Below, one piece after another: positions 1-7,416 of a DNA stretch of 21,818 bases (position 1 is its first letter; the number at the start of each line of letters is the position of its first letter). The DNA is from Candidatus Peregrinibacteria bacterium. GTDB taxonomy: Bacteria > Patescibacteriota > Gracilibacteria > UBA1369 > PNNO01. Both the position numbers and the translations under genes were made by a program. The stretch lies in the NCBI GenBank assembly GCA_030595015.1, contig JAUVDZ010000005.1, positions 1 through 21,818 on the forward strand, written 5' to 3'. Below the pieces are notes generated by a model. It was not told the DNA's origin and did no database searches. It saw only the letters and a list, made by a program, of their open reading frames with translations.

Positions 1-217
1 ATTCAGTTACGATGCTACTTCCTGGTCCTGTATAAATTTCAAAGTCACAAACATTCAAAAGGTCGAGGTGCCCGGTGAATTTACTTTTCATATTCCTGGC
101 ACCATTTGCATAAGCATCAATTTTTCCAAAAAAAGGACTCAATATTAAAACTGCACAATCTTTTTCATTAACTGCTTTTTTTCTAATTACTATTCCAGGC
201 GTTTTTTTTGTACGCAT
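1..217 (-). CDS. recO: RecO, DNA repair protein, N-terminal part (3' end beyond window edge)
   Basis: RecO binds ssDNA and, with RecR, loads RecA in recombinational repair. The minus strand reads ATG at 217-215 and stays open to base 1 (72 codons seen). The product starts MRTKKTPGIVIRKKAVNEKD, followed by a segment with LILSPFFGKIDAYANGARN, then KSKFTGHLDLL and IYTGPGSSIVTE. This is the usual RecO N-terminal OB-fold pattern (an 'I-V-L-x-x-x-x-x-E-x-D' start, 'G-K-x-x-x-x-A-x-G-A-R', 'K-S-x-x-x-G-H-L'). The start lies two bases after the ftsX stop, so it is the last visible gene of the operon 101-aa membrane protein / nucleotidyltransferase / ftsX / recO. No Shine-Dalgarno is visible, suggesting translational coupling. 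The rest of the protein is outside the window. Confidence 0.85.
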   Translation of the reverse strand, partial: MRTKKTPGIVIRKKAVNEKDCAVLILSPFFGKIDAYANGARNMKSKFTGHLDLLNVCDFEIYTGPGSSIVTE

Positions 218-219
218 GG

Positions 220-1170
220 TCAATCAAGTATTAATTTAGTTTTTAGATATCTATAAACTGCGATAAAGCTACAAATAATCCCAAGTAAAACAGCTGCAAT
301 AAGCTCAATAAAAAACAAAGTCATAAATGGAATGCTTTGAACATATGAACTAATGTTTATAGCAGATATACTAATCTGACTAACCATCAAGGCTGTGAGC
401 CCTGTAGAAACAGCCATTGCGATCAATCCATAAAATAAACCTTCAAATAAGAATGGAAGACTTATAAAGTTTTTAGTAGCTCCGACAAGTCTCATAATAT
501 AAATTTCGCGTTGTCTGTTATATATAGTTAGCTGAATTGAATTTGAAATAATTAGGACTGATCCAAAGATAAACACTACAAATACCCAGAATACAATTTG
601 ATTAGAGGTGTTTGATAGTTTTATAAGGTTGTCAGTAATAGCTTCAACTGCTGATGTTTGTTCTTCATTTTCAGAAATAACATTTGCCAGCAAATGCCGA
701 TATTTTTCCTGATTTAAGAATTGCTGAACCATTATATGAAGTTCTGGTCTTTCAGTTTTAACGCTTAAACTTGGTGGCAGGGGATTCTTTATAGTGAATC
801 TGCTTAAAAACTCTGCTGTTTCAGGATGAGTTCTTGAAACTACCTGTAAAGCTTCTGTTTTTGAAGTGTATTCAACCTCAGTAATACCGTTTAAGGCTTT
901 CATCTCGTTAATCATTTGCTGAACTTCGTAATACTCGACGTTATCCTTTAGATAAACGACTATATCAACTTTTTGAGTTAAGTCAGTTAAAGCTGATTGA
1001 GTAACAAAGTGAATACCAAGTACAATATTAAAAATAAATATTAATATTGCCATAACAAGAATAGTCGCTGCAGATAAAAACTTGTTTCGCCAGATATTAG
1101 CGAGACTTAGTTTTAATGCACGGAAAACCGGTTCGTGGAGTTTATTAATGAATTTCTTCTTTTTTTTCAT
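220..1170 (-). CDS. ftsX: Cell division protein FtsX (permease-like subunit of FtsEX)
   Basis: FtsX is the membrane subunit of the FtsEX complex, which couples ATP hydrolysis in the cytoplasm to peptidoglycan hydrolase activation at the septum. The 316-aa product has the family layout: basic N-terminus, TM1 at about residues 34-57, a large extracytoplasmic loop (about 60-190), then TM2 (192-213), TM3 (237-262) and TM4 (283-305). The hallmark stretch NRQREIYIMRLVGAT follows TM2 at about 218-232. The first 8 codons overlap the end of the upstream nucleotidyltransferase gene by 26 bp. FtsE, usually the adjacent upstream gene, is not here; a nucleotidyltransferase takes its place and recO follows. 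The stop is TGA, which argues against a code where TGA is glycine. Confidence 0.92.
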   Translation of the reverse strand: MKKKKKFINKLHEPVFRALKLSLANIWRNKFLSAATILVMAILIFIFNIVLGIHFVTQSALTDLTQKVDIVVYLKDNVEYYEVQQMINEMKALNGITEVEYTSKTEALQVVSRTHPETAEFLSRFTIKNPLPPSLSVKTERPELHIMVQQFLNQEKYRHLLANVISENEEQTSAVEAITDNLIKLSNTSNQIVFWVFVVFIFGSVLIISNSIQLTIYNRQREIYIMRLVGATKNFISLPFLFEGLFYGLIAMAVSTGLTALMVSQISISAINISSYVQSIPFMTLFFIELIAAVLLGIICSFIAVYRYLKTKLILD

Positions 1171-1594
1171 TCTGTATTTTTATTAAAGTTGATTTATAGA
1201 TGCCTGGTTTATATGGGTCCAGACGAATTATTTCTGTATCCATATTCTCATCTATTATCAATTTATTCAACTTATAAGTAAATACGAATTGATCATAACC
1301 GAGTGCAATTACGTTTGGTTTGTATTTTTTAATGACTCTATACTTGTCATCGTTGTAGCCAATAACCACTTTATCAGCCAATTCAGTCTCCCTAATTGCA
1401 TTTGCTCTTTTTCTTTCAGTTCCTTCAGGATATTCACCTTTAACATTCTTAACTGTAGCATCACGAGCCACAACAGCGATCAAATAGTTTCCTAATTGGC
1501 GCGCTTGTTGCAGAAAATGTTCATGTCCAGCATGAAAGACATCAAAGGTCCCAAAAACCATAACAATTTTTTGTGTTTCTTCAGCGGGAGTCAT
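1145..1594 (-). CDS. Cytidylyltransferase-family protein, archaeal FAD synthase (RibL)-like
   Basis: This 149-aa protein is a small nucleotidyltransferase of the HxGH superfamily. Residues 15-24 read GTFDVFHAGH, the nucleotide-binding loop, and KSTLIK near residues 134-139 is the C-terminal counterpart of the (I)SSTxI(K/R) motif. Overall it resembles archaeal RibL-type FAD synthases and glycerol-3-phosphate cytidylyltransferases; such proteins transfer AMP or CMP to a phosphorylated acceptor. The exact substrate cannot be told from sequence. The start overlaps the upstream stop (TAATG) and the 3' end overlaps ftsX by 26 bp, so it is translationally coupled within the operon. Residue 12 is an alternative Met start. 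FAD synthesis is the best guess by resemblance; a sugar- or glycerol-phosphate substrate for envelope polymers is a real alternative. Confidence 0.8.
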   Translation of the reverse strand: MTPAEETQKIVMVFGTFDVFHAGHEHFLQQARQLGNYLIAVVARDATVKNVKGEYPEGTERKRANAIRETELADKVVIGYNDDKYRVIKKYKPNVIALGYDQFVFTYKLNKLIIDENMDTEIIRLDPYKPGIYKSTLIKIQNEKKEEIH

Positions 1595-1899
1595 TAGAAT
1601 CTGTCAGGGATAAATAAATTAAGGTACACAAGTATAACAAATAGTATGATAATTAAAACCAAAAATATTAAATTGCTGACAGTTGTTTTTTTATCAGAAG
1701 TTGTAAGGCTTAGTTTGATTGAGATAAAGCCATAAACAGCTGCTGTTAAAATAAAAGGAATTTCTAAGATTTTCTTAATTGTGAGCGCAAGATCATAAGA
1801 ATAATCATTAATGATCATTAAATGCGCAAGAATGTGAACGAATCCGATCACAAAAAAGAATATAAGGGCAACTTTTTGTATGTTTTTTTCAAGTTTCAT
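1594..1899 (-). CDS. Small three-helix membrane protein, unknown function
   Basis: The 101-aa product has three hydrophobic segments, at about residues 7-29, 45-65 and 75-97, with short charged links between them. I see no catalytic motif and do not recognise a family. It is the first gene of the operon that continues with the nucleotidyltransferase, ftsX and recO, and its stop overlaps the next start as TAATG. The start is the only in-frame ATG near the promoter at 1978-2006. The roughly 70-nt leader between promoter and ATG consists almost wholly of the structured repeat at 1901-1972, which ends one base before the start codon. Confidence 0.65.
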   Translation of the reverse strand: MKLEKNIQKVALIFFFVIGFVHILAHLMIINDYSYDLALTIKKILEIPFILTAAVYGFISIKLSLTTSDKKTTVSNLIFLVLIIILFVILVYLNLFIPDRF

Positions 1900-1900
1900 A

Positions 1901-1972
1901 GGAGACGAGCGTTAGTGAGTCTCTTGCGAGCGAAAACTTATCGCGAGCCAAGTGTGAGCGTTAGCGAACTCC
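1901..1972 (+). repeat. Dispersed structured intergenic repeat, copy 1
   Basis: A copy in inverted orientation occurs at 13457-13533. The two share an uninterrupted 36-bp identical core (1924-1959 here) and conserved flanks. Each copy starts with GGAGACGA and has a short hairpin GAGAC...GTCTC whose loop differs between copies; each ends in GAACTC after a second, variable hairpin. The outer ends (GGAG and CTCC) are complementary in this copy. It lies in the 5' leader of the 101-aa membrane protein gene and stops one base from its ATG. Confidence 0.8.
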
Positions 1973-1977
1973 ACTCT

Positions 1978-2006
1978 ATTATATAAATATTAACATTTTT
2001 TGTAAA
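1978..2006 (-). promoter_or_regulatory. Promoter of the membrane protein / nucleotidyltransferase / ftsX / recO operon
   Basis: On the minus strand TTTACA (2006-2001) and a perfect TATAAT (1983-1978) are separated by exactly 17 bp, matching the sigma-70 consensus at 11 of 12 positions. Transcription would start near 1971 and give a leader of about 70 nt made almost entirely of the repeat element. Confidence 0.7.
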
Positions 2007-2034
2007 TTGCGCTAAACTGCCTTTTGTATATAGT
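2007..2034 (+). promoter_or_regulatory. Candidate promoter of gatCA, possibly leaderless
   Basis: TTGCGC (2007-2012) and TATAGT (2029-2034) are spaced by 16 bp. The -10 box ends only 8 bases before the gatC ATG at 2043, so initiation at the usual distance would leave a leader of zero to two nucleotides. The -35 box directly abuts the -35 box of the divergent promoter on the other strand. Confidence 0.45.
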
Positions 2035-2042
2035 TATTTATT

Positions 2043-2333
2043 ATGATTTCAGAAGAACAGGTAAAACAGGTCGCAAAATTAGCCCGCTTAAACTTAACTG
2101 ACGAAGAAGTTAAGACGTTTGCCGGGCAGTTTGAGGAAATTTTTGGATACATCGAAATCTTAGATGAAATCGACACATCGGATGTTAAAGAAACGTCTCA
2201 GGTAACTGGTTTAGAGAACGTTACTGAATCTGACGAAGCTGTGCGAAAATGTTCAGGAGATGACCTTTTGGTATGTTCTCCTTTACCAAAAGAACGAAAA
2301 CAAATTCGAGTAAAACCAGCAATAAAAAAGTAA
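2043..2333 (+). CDS. gatC: Aspartyl/glutamyl-tRNA(Asn/Gln) amidotransferase subunit C
   Basis: GatC is the small subunit that ties GatA to GatB in the amidotransferase converting Glu-tRNA(Gln) to Gln-tRNA(Gln) (and Asp-tRNA(Asn) to Asn-tRNA(Asn)). The 96-aa product has the family signature VAKLARLNLTDEE near residues 10-22, followed by the amphipathic helix with FEEIFGYIEILDEIDTSDV and the C-terminal loop ending RVKPAIKK. Length is normal. gatA starts one base after its stop. No Shine-Dalgarno precedes the ATG, which lies immediately behind a candidate -10 box. gatB is not adjacent. Confidence 0.93.
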   Translation: MISEEQVKQVAKLARLNLTDEEVKTFAGQFEEIFGYIEILDEIDTSDVKETSQVTGLENVTESDEAVRKCSGDDLLVCSPLPKERKQIRVKPAIKK

Positions 2334-2334
2334 T

Positions 2335-3777
2335 ATGGACTTATCAGAATTATCAATAGACCGAGTTCACGAGGGCCTTAAAAATAAGGAGTTTTCTTGT
2401 GTTGAATTAACAAAAGCTCACTTAGAACAGGCAAAGGCTGAAAATGAGAAGTTTAATTTCATGGTAACGATTACTGAAGAAGAAGCGCTTGAACAAGCGG
2501 AAAAAGTTGACACTAAGATCGCTAAAGGAGAAGAATTGGGGATTTTGGAAGGTGTTCCTTATTGTTTAAAGGATATTTTTTGTACAAAAGGTATAAAAAC
2601 AACGTTTTCTTCAAATTTTACCCGTGAATTTGTGCCGCCTTACGATGCAACGGTTGTTAAGAAGTTAAAAGATGAAGGTTGTGTATTGATTGGTAAGACT
2701 AATATGGATGAGTTCGCGTGTGGAGCTTCAACTGAATATTCAGTTCATGGTCCTTCGAAGAATCCTGTGAACCCGGAGTATGTTACTGGAGGTTCATCAG
2801 GAGGATCAGCTGCCGCAGTTGCTACAAATTCATGTGTTTTTAGTTTAGGAACTGATACTGGAGGTTCGATTAGACAACCTGCTAGTTTTTGTGGAATTGT
2901 AGGGCTTAAAAACACTTATGGAAGAGTTTCGCGAAGTGGAGTGAACTCAATGGCTTCGTCTTTAGATACAATTGGTCCTTTTGCAAGAAATTGTAAAGAT
3001 GCAGCTTATGTTTTAAGTAAAATTGCAGGCCAGGATCACAATGATTCAACAACTCCACCAGAAGAAGTGCCTGATTATGTTGGAAAAATTGACGGAGATG
3101 TTCGTGGATTAAAAATCGGAGTTCCAAAAGAATTTTTTGACGATAAAGTTGATGCAGAAGTTAGCTCAGCGGTTAAAGATGCACTTAAAAAGTTGCAGGA
3201 TAACGGTGCAGAGCTTGTTGATGTGGATTTTCCATCTATTAAATATGCGATTGCAGTTTATTATATTCTTTGCCCAGCTGAATTAAGTGCAAATCTTGCA
3301 CGATTCGATGGAATTCGATACGGAAGCAACCCTGAAACTGAAGGAGAAGGGCTTGTTGATTATTATTTCAATGCCCGCGGTGAAGGATTCGGACAAGAAA
3401 TCAAACGTAGAATAATGATTGGAACTTATGTTTTATCAGCAGGATATTACGATGCTTATTATAAAAAGGCGCAAAAAGTGCGAACAATGATTATTGAAGA
3501 AGTTAATCGAATTTTTGAAAAAGTTGATGTAATGGTTGGACCAACTTCACCATTCCCAGCGTTTAAAATAGGAACGAAATCAAATGATCCGTTGCAGATG
3601 TACCTTGCGGATGCTTTAACAGTGCCGATAAATATAGCAGGAGTTCCTTCTTTGAATATTCCGGTTGGGGAGACTAAAGAGGATAGCTTGCCGATTGGAA
3701 TGCAGATTATAGGGCCGCAGTTTAGTGAAGATTTGATTTTGAAGGTGGGGAGGAAGTATGAGGGGATAGTTAATTAG
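2335..3777 (+). CDS. gatA: Aspartyl/glutamyl-tRNA(Asn/Gln) amidotransferase subunit A (amidase)
   Basis: GatA is the glutaminase subunit; it frees ammonia from glutamine, which is channelled to GatB to amidate the mischarged tRNA. The 480-aa protein is an amidase-signature enzyme with the complete Ser-cisSer-Lys triad: Lys79 (in CLKDIFCTKG), Ser154 (in TGGSSGGSAAA) and Ser178 (in GTDTGGSIRQP). I recall the same numbering for the Staphylococcus aureus enzyme. The C-terminus, ending GRKYEGIVN, is slightly shorter than in many homologues, which continue with a few more residues after the final helix. It is coupled to gatC with a 1-base gap. Glutamine for the reaction could come from GlnA encoded at 10901-12319. 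Confidence 0.95.
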   Translation: MDLSELSIDRVHEGLKNKEFSCVELTKAHLEQAKAENEKFNFMVTITEEEALEQAEKVDTKIAKGEELGILEGVPYCLKDIFCTKGIKTTFSSNFTREFVPPYDATVVKKLKDEGCVLIGKTNMDEFACGASTEYSVHGPSKNPVNPEYVTGGSSGGSAAAVATNSCVFSLGTDTGGSIRQPASFCGIVGLKNTYGRVSRSGVNSMASSLDTIGPFARNCKDAAYVLSKIAGQDHNDSTTPPEEVPDYVGKIDGDVRGLKIGVPKEFFDDKVDAEVSSAVKDALKKLQDNGAELVDVDFPSIKYAIAVYYILCPAELSANLARFDGIRYGSNPETEGEGLVDYYFNARGEGFGQEIKRRIMIGTYVLSAGYYDAYYKKAQKVRTMIIEEVNRIFEKVDVMVGPTSPFPAFKIGTKSNDPLQMYLADALTVPINIAGVPSLNIPVGETKEDSLPIGMQIIGPQFSEDLILKVGRKYEGIVN

Positions 3778-3841
3778 GAATTATAATTTTTTATATTTTA
3801 TTGGGTATAAAATAAGGACATTTTATTTTAACAATTTAGCC

Positions 3842-4504
3842 ATGAAACCAACATACGAAGAGCTGATACAATTAAATCCATATTTAAAAAATAAAAACAA
3901 AAAAGATGTTGAAGAATTGATAGATACAATTTTGGAATGTGGATATAAATGGAACGAAGAACACCAAGGCTTTTGGCATCCTAAAATTCAAAAAGGGATT
4001 AAAACAAGTGGCTTAGATATGTTTACTGCAAAAAGCTTAAAAGAAACCTTTGAAAGTACGTGGAATAATACAAAATGGCAAAAGGAAACATCAATACGCA
4101 AAATTTGTAATAAATTCTTTCTTTTAAGCATCCCTCTTTTTCTATTTGGAGTTATATCTTTTTTGTTTTTAGATTGGAAAATAAGCCTTACATTAATAGT
4201 TTTATCAATCGGAATCGTTATGCTTTCTGAAGTAATAAAGAATCAATCATTAAAACGAGAGGCAAAAAGAAAAGGTAGATATGTTGATACTAAAAAAATT
4301 GAGTGGTGTAGAACATGTAAATATCTTAAAAAAATAAAAGATTATGAGGAAGATCTTTGGCAATTAGATAAAATTAGCGATACCGAAAAAATCCCTTGTA
4401 AAATATATCAGGAAACTAAAGATGTATGGACGGCTTATTTTCACAAACCAACTGAAAAAAGAACATTGTATCCAAAAAATTGCCCAAAGTGGTCAAAAAA
4501 ATAA
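3842..4504 (+). CDS. Hypothetical two-helix membrane protein with four-cysteine C-terminal region
   Basis: The 220-aa product has a soluble N-terminal part (about 1-88), two hydrophobic segments (about 91-110 and 114-131) and a basic cytoplasm-like C-terminal part. The latter carries Cys156-x-x-Cys159, Cys186 and Cys214; the spacing could form a zinc site, but this is inference. An N-terminal pattern, ECGYKWNEEHQGFWHP (about 32-47), looks like a compact folded motif. I do not recognise a family. A 64-bp gap separates it from gatA and 281 bp separate it from the next gene, so it is probably its own transcription unit. It is the first gene of the accessory stretch between gatA and glnA. Confidence 0.65.
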   Translation: MKPTYEELIQLNPYLKNKNKKDVEELIDTILECGYKWNEEHQGFWHPKIQKGIKTSGLDMFTAKSLKETFESTWNNTKWQKETSIRKICNKFFLLSIPLFLFGVISFLFLDWKISLTLIVLSIGIVMLSEVIKNQSLKREAKRKGRYVDTKKIEWCRTCKYLKKIKDYEEDLWQLDKISDTEKIPCKIYQETKDVWTAYFHKPTEKRTLYPKNCPKWSKK

Positions 4505-4679
4505 AATAACCTTATTTTCATTTGTTAGATGCAAATAAAAATTTATAATTATATTATATTAATATGGCCTAGCTGGTTCGCTATTTAAGAATATTTTTTA
4601 GATTATGTCTTCTTGATAGGATTTTTATTTGATGGGGTTTGTTTAATAAGTCTATATATTGTAGCATGTCAGTACTGTC

Positions 4680-4723
4680 ATTTTTCATTTATTTGAAAAA
4701 TACTTTTAAAATAAATGAAAAAT
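4680..4723. repeat. 15-bp perfect inverted repeat upstream of the ATPase cassette
   Basis: ATTTTTCATTTATTT (4680-4694) and its exact reverse complement (4709-4723) flank a 14-nt loop. It lies just before the -35 box at 4727. It could be an operator, a transcript hairpin ending any read-through from the 220-aa gene, or an island boundary. No T-run follows, so a classical terminator is less likely. Confidence 0.6.
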
Positions 4724-4726
4724 AAT

Positions 4727-4755
4727 TTGACAATATTCGATTTATTCGATAATAT
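4727..4755 (+). promoter_or_regulatory. Promoter with tandem operator-like repeats, ahead of the ATPase/MBL cassette
   Basis: A perfect TTGACA (4727-4732) is followed at 17 bp by TAATAT (4750-4755); GATAAT at 4748-4753 is an alternative -10. Between and overlapping these boxes the octamer TATTCGAT occurs twice, at 4734-4741 and 4743-4750, in direct orientation with a 9-bp period. This is a good place for a repressor. Transcription would start near 4762 and run into the 72-aa gene at 4786. Confidence 0.55.
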
Positions 4756-4785
4756 GTCGCCAGGTTTATTAATTATTTTACAAAT

Positions 4786-5004
4786 ATGGAGAAAGAAACT
4801 TCACATGATCGTTTTATTCGCCTCGCAACAAATCGTACCAATGTACTTTTGGAAAAAATAAGAGTTCTTGGGAATTGTTCTAATCGAACTATGTATTCCT
4901 ATTCCGAAAGTGAAGTTAATAAGATATTTAATGTTATTGAAAAAGAGCTAAAGGATGCAAAATCAAAATTTCAAATAAAACGCTCTAGAAAATTTACTTT
5001 ATAA
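4786..5004 (+). CDS. Small helical protein, first gene of the ATPase/MBL cassette
   Basis: The 72-aa product appears all-helical: RFIRLATNRTNVLLEKIRVLGN, then a polar loop with SNRTMYSYSESEV, then a charged helix with FNVIEKELKDAKSKF. There is no signal peptide or membrane segment. Codon use and a conserved-looking core suggest a real protein, and I have a general impression of similar short proteins encoded beside restriction or defence genes, which I cannot verify here. It starts 24 nt or so after the predicted transcription start and ends 13 bp before the ATPase gene, so the two are co-transcribed. It may be an accessory or regulatory subunit of the ATPase. Confidence 0.6.
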   Translation: MEKETSHDRFIRLATNRTNVLLEKIRVLGNCSNRTMYSYSESEVNKIFNVIEKELKDAKSKFQIKRSRKFTL

Positions 5005-5017
5005 ATCTTTTAAACAT

Positions 5018-7372
5018 ATGAAGACTAAGGAACTTTGTATCAAATTGGCCAAGGCTGAAAATGAAAAGGATGTAATATCCATCCTTAAGGAAGTTAACTA
5101 TTGGGATAATGAAAGTCTTTGGCGTAATTTTGGTGACAACGAGAATAACTATTCGACAATAGGAAATCAATCAGCAAATGCTGATGCTGCATTAGTGGAA
5201 AAATTGATTAATTCAGTAGATGCAATGCTTATGGGGGCAGCATTAAAAAATGGTGAAAATCCAGAATCAAATACGGCACCTACTTCCATGCCAAAAGCTG
5301 TTGATAAATATTTTAACGTAAAAGATGGTAGATTAACATATTTAGATGCTAGAGAAAGATCTCGATTAGCGGAAAATATATATTTAGTGGCAACAGGAGG
5401 AAAAACAAATCCATGTTATTCAATTATTGATAAAGGGGAGGGAATATCGCCTCTTGATTTGCCAAACACAATTCTTAGTATTAGTAAATCAAATAAACTC
5501 AGAGTTCCTTTTGTTCAGGGCAAGTTTCATATGGGCGGAACTGGAGCTTTACCATTTTGTGGCAAAAATAATCTTCAACTTATTATTTCAAAAAGAAATC
5601 CAGCAATAACATTAAATGAAGAAGAATTATACAAAGATGAATGGAGCTTTACTATTATTCGCCGATTTACGCCAAAAGGTGTACGTAACTCTGTTTATAA
5701 ATATTTAGCTCCAATTCAATTAGATAATAAAAAGACTGTATTGCATTTTAAAGCAAATGAATTATCTTTGTTACCAGGTGTATACCCGGAGGCATATACA
5801 AATCCACTTGAATACGGTACATTTGTAAAATTATATGAATATGAATTAAGACGATATAAAACAACATTAACTCTCGATCCATATTATCGTTTATCAGTAT
5901 TACTTCCAGGTATTGCCCTTCCAATAAGATTGGCAGAAAGGCGAAAAGGATACTCTGCTCATAGTTATGAAAGTACATTATCGGGTTTGAAGGTTCGCCT
6001 TGAAGAAGATAGAGGTGATGTAGTTGAAAGTGGTTTCCCAACCTCTCATGAAATTTCAATTATGGGTGAAAAAATAACAACAATGATATATGTCTTCAAA
6101 AAAGGTAAGTCTAAAAACTACAGAAAATCAGAAGGGATTATCTTTACGGTAAATGGTCAAACACATGGCCATATACCCGATCAGTTTTTCTCAAGAAAAA
6201 ATGTTAGTATGGGTTATCTTCAAGATTCAATTTTGGTTATTTGTGATTGCTCTGCTTTTACTAATTTGGCACGAGAAAACCTATTTATGAATAGTCGTGA
6301 TCGATTGAGACAGGATAATGAATTACATTCTGCCATTATAAAGGAATTTGAATCTCTAATTAATCAACATGATGGCTTGAGACAATTAAAAAATAGACGA
6401 AGACAAGAAGAAATTAGTGATAAGCTATCAGACTCGAAACCGCTTGCAGCCCTATTAAGTGAGTCACTTAAACATCACCCAGCGCTTTCAGCGCTTCTTG
6501 GTCAAGGGAAAAAATTAGCTACACCATTTAATCTGGAGGCAACAGTGTCGGGGGAAAGAGATTTCAATGGGGAAAAACATCCATCCTATTTCAATTTAAT
6601 CAAACCTAAAAAACAAGAAGAATTAGAAAAACACTGTCCAATTAACCGAAAATTTCGTGTTCAATTTGATACTGACGTTGTGAATGATTATTTTGGTAGA
6701 GATGATTATCCAGGTAAATTTTTATTAAAAGTAAATGGTATTGAAATAGACAACTACGATATCAATTTATGGAATGGTATAGCTAATCTCAATGTATCAC
6801 TACCCTCAGATGTTGTTGAAGGTGAAGTACTTGAGTATGAAGCCGTAGTCCTAGATGAAACAATAGTGAATCAGTTCATTGATAAATTTAAAATTATTTG
6901 CACTGCCGCTGTTATCAAGAATATAACCACAAATAGTAATGGGAATAGAAAACAACCGCCAAAAAAAGATGGTAACGATAAAGAATCAAGAAAAGAGCCT
7001 GAACAGCTCGGACTTCCCGAAACTTTTAGGGTAAAGAAAGATGAGTGGGATACACATAATTTTAATGAATGGAGTGCTCTACGTGTTGTAAATAATGGTG
7101 AAAGTGGATTTGATTTTTATATAAACATTCATAATACTTATCTTTTAAATGAAATTAAATCACAGCCTAATAAAGATGCTAAATTAATTGAAACACAATT
7201 TGTTAATAGCCTAGTTTTAATTGGATTGGCACTTTTGCAAGAATGGCAAAAGGAAGAAAGTGAAGCTGAAATAAATAACATAGAAGAGCATATACGAGAT
7301 GTTTCAAAGGCTATTGCTCCAGTTTTAGTACCTATCATAGACATTTTAGGAGATATTAAAATTGAAGAATAA
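5018..7372 (+). CDS. Large GHKL-type ATP-binding protein (MORC/MutL/Hsp90-like ATPase)
   Basis: The 784-aa protein has an N-terminal GHKL (HATPase_c) ATP-binding domain with all nucleotide motifs. The N box is ALVEKLINSVDAM (Glu61, Asn65, Asp68), G1 is DKGEG (138-142) and G2 is GKFHMGGTGAL (168-178). A later YGTFVKLYEY is placed like the G3 strand. A second folded part follows, with VNGQTHG and FMNSRDRLR, in the position of a transducer domain. Then comes an extended middle region, a Lys/Pro-rich linker around residues 640-660, and a C-terminal domain ending in a helix-rich tail. No His-kinase phosphoacceptor region is apparent. In MORC, MutL and Hsp90 relatives ATP binding closes a dimer clamp, so a nucleotide-gated clamp or sensor is a fair inference. 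It is encoded with a membrane protein and an MBL-fold protein. Confidence 0.8.
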   Translation: MKTKELCIKLAKAENEKDVISILKEVNYWDNESLWRNFGDNENNYSTIGNQSANADAALVEKLINSVDAMLMGAALKNGENPESNTAPTSMPKAVDKYFNVKDGRLTYLDARERSRLAENIYLVATGGKTNPCYSIIDKGEGISPLDLPNTILSISKSNKLRVPFVQGKFHMGGTGALPFCGKNNLQLIISKRNPAITLNEEELYKDEWSFTIIRRFTPKGVRNSVYKYLAPIQLDNKKTVLHFKANELSLLPGVYPEAYTNPLEYGTFVKLYEYELRRYKTTLTLDPYYRLSVLLPGIALPIRLAERRKGYSAHSYESTLSGLKVRLEEDRGDVVESGFPTSHEISIMGEKITTMIYVFKKGKSKNYRKSEGIIFTVNGQTHGHIPDQFFSRKNVSMGYLQDSILVICDCSAFTNLARENLFMNSRDRLRQDNELHSAIIKEFESLINQHDGLRQLKNRRRQEEISDKLSDSKPLAALLSESLKHHPALSALLGQGKKLATPFNLEATVSGERDFNGEKHPSYFNLIKPKKQEELEKHCPINRKFRVQFDTDVVNDYFGRDDYPGKFLLKVNGIEIDNYDINLWNGIANLNVSLPSDVVEGEVLEYEAVVLDETIVNQFIDKFKIICTAAVIKNITTNSNGNRKQPPKKDGNDKESRKEPEQLGLPETFRVKKDEWDTHNFNEWSALRVVNNGESGFDFYINIHNTYLLNEIKSQPNKDAKLIETQFVNSLVLIGLALLQEWQKEESEAEINNIEEHIRDVSKAIAPVLVPIIDILGDIKIEE

Positions 7373-7416
7373 TAAATAAATATAATAATTATAAAATTAT
7401 TTTTAATATTAAAAAT

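Noticed and set aside
3794..3814. Hairpin TATTTTAT / ATAAAATA after gatA as a terminator
   Set aside because: The 8-bp stem is A/T only, no T-run follows, and the region equally suits the promoter of the next gene; chance is likely in such AT-rich DNA.
4566..4592. tRNA-like string GGCCTAGCTGGTTCGC in the gap before the cassette
   Set aside because: It recalls a D-arm, but no anticodon stem, T-arm or acceptor pairing can be built around it. The rest of the 281-bp gap holds only AT-rich sequence, the inverted repeat and the promoter.
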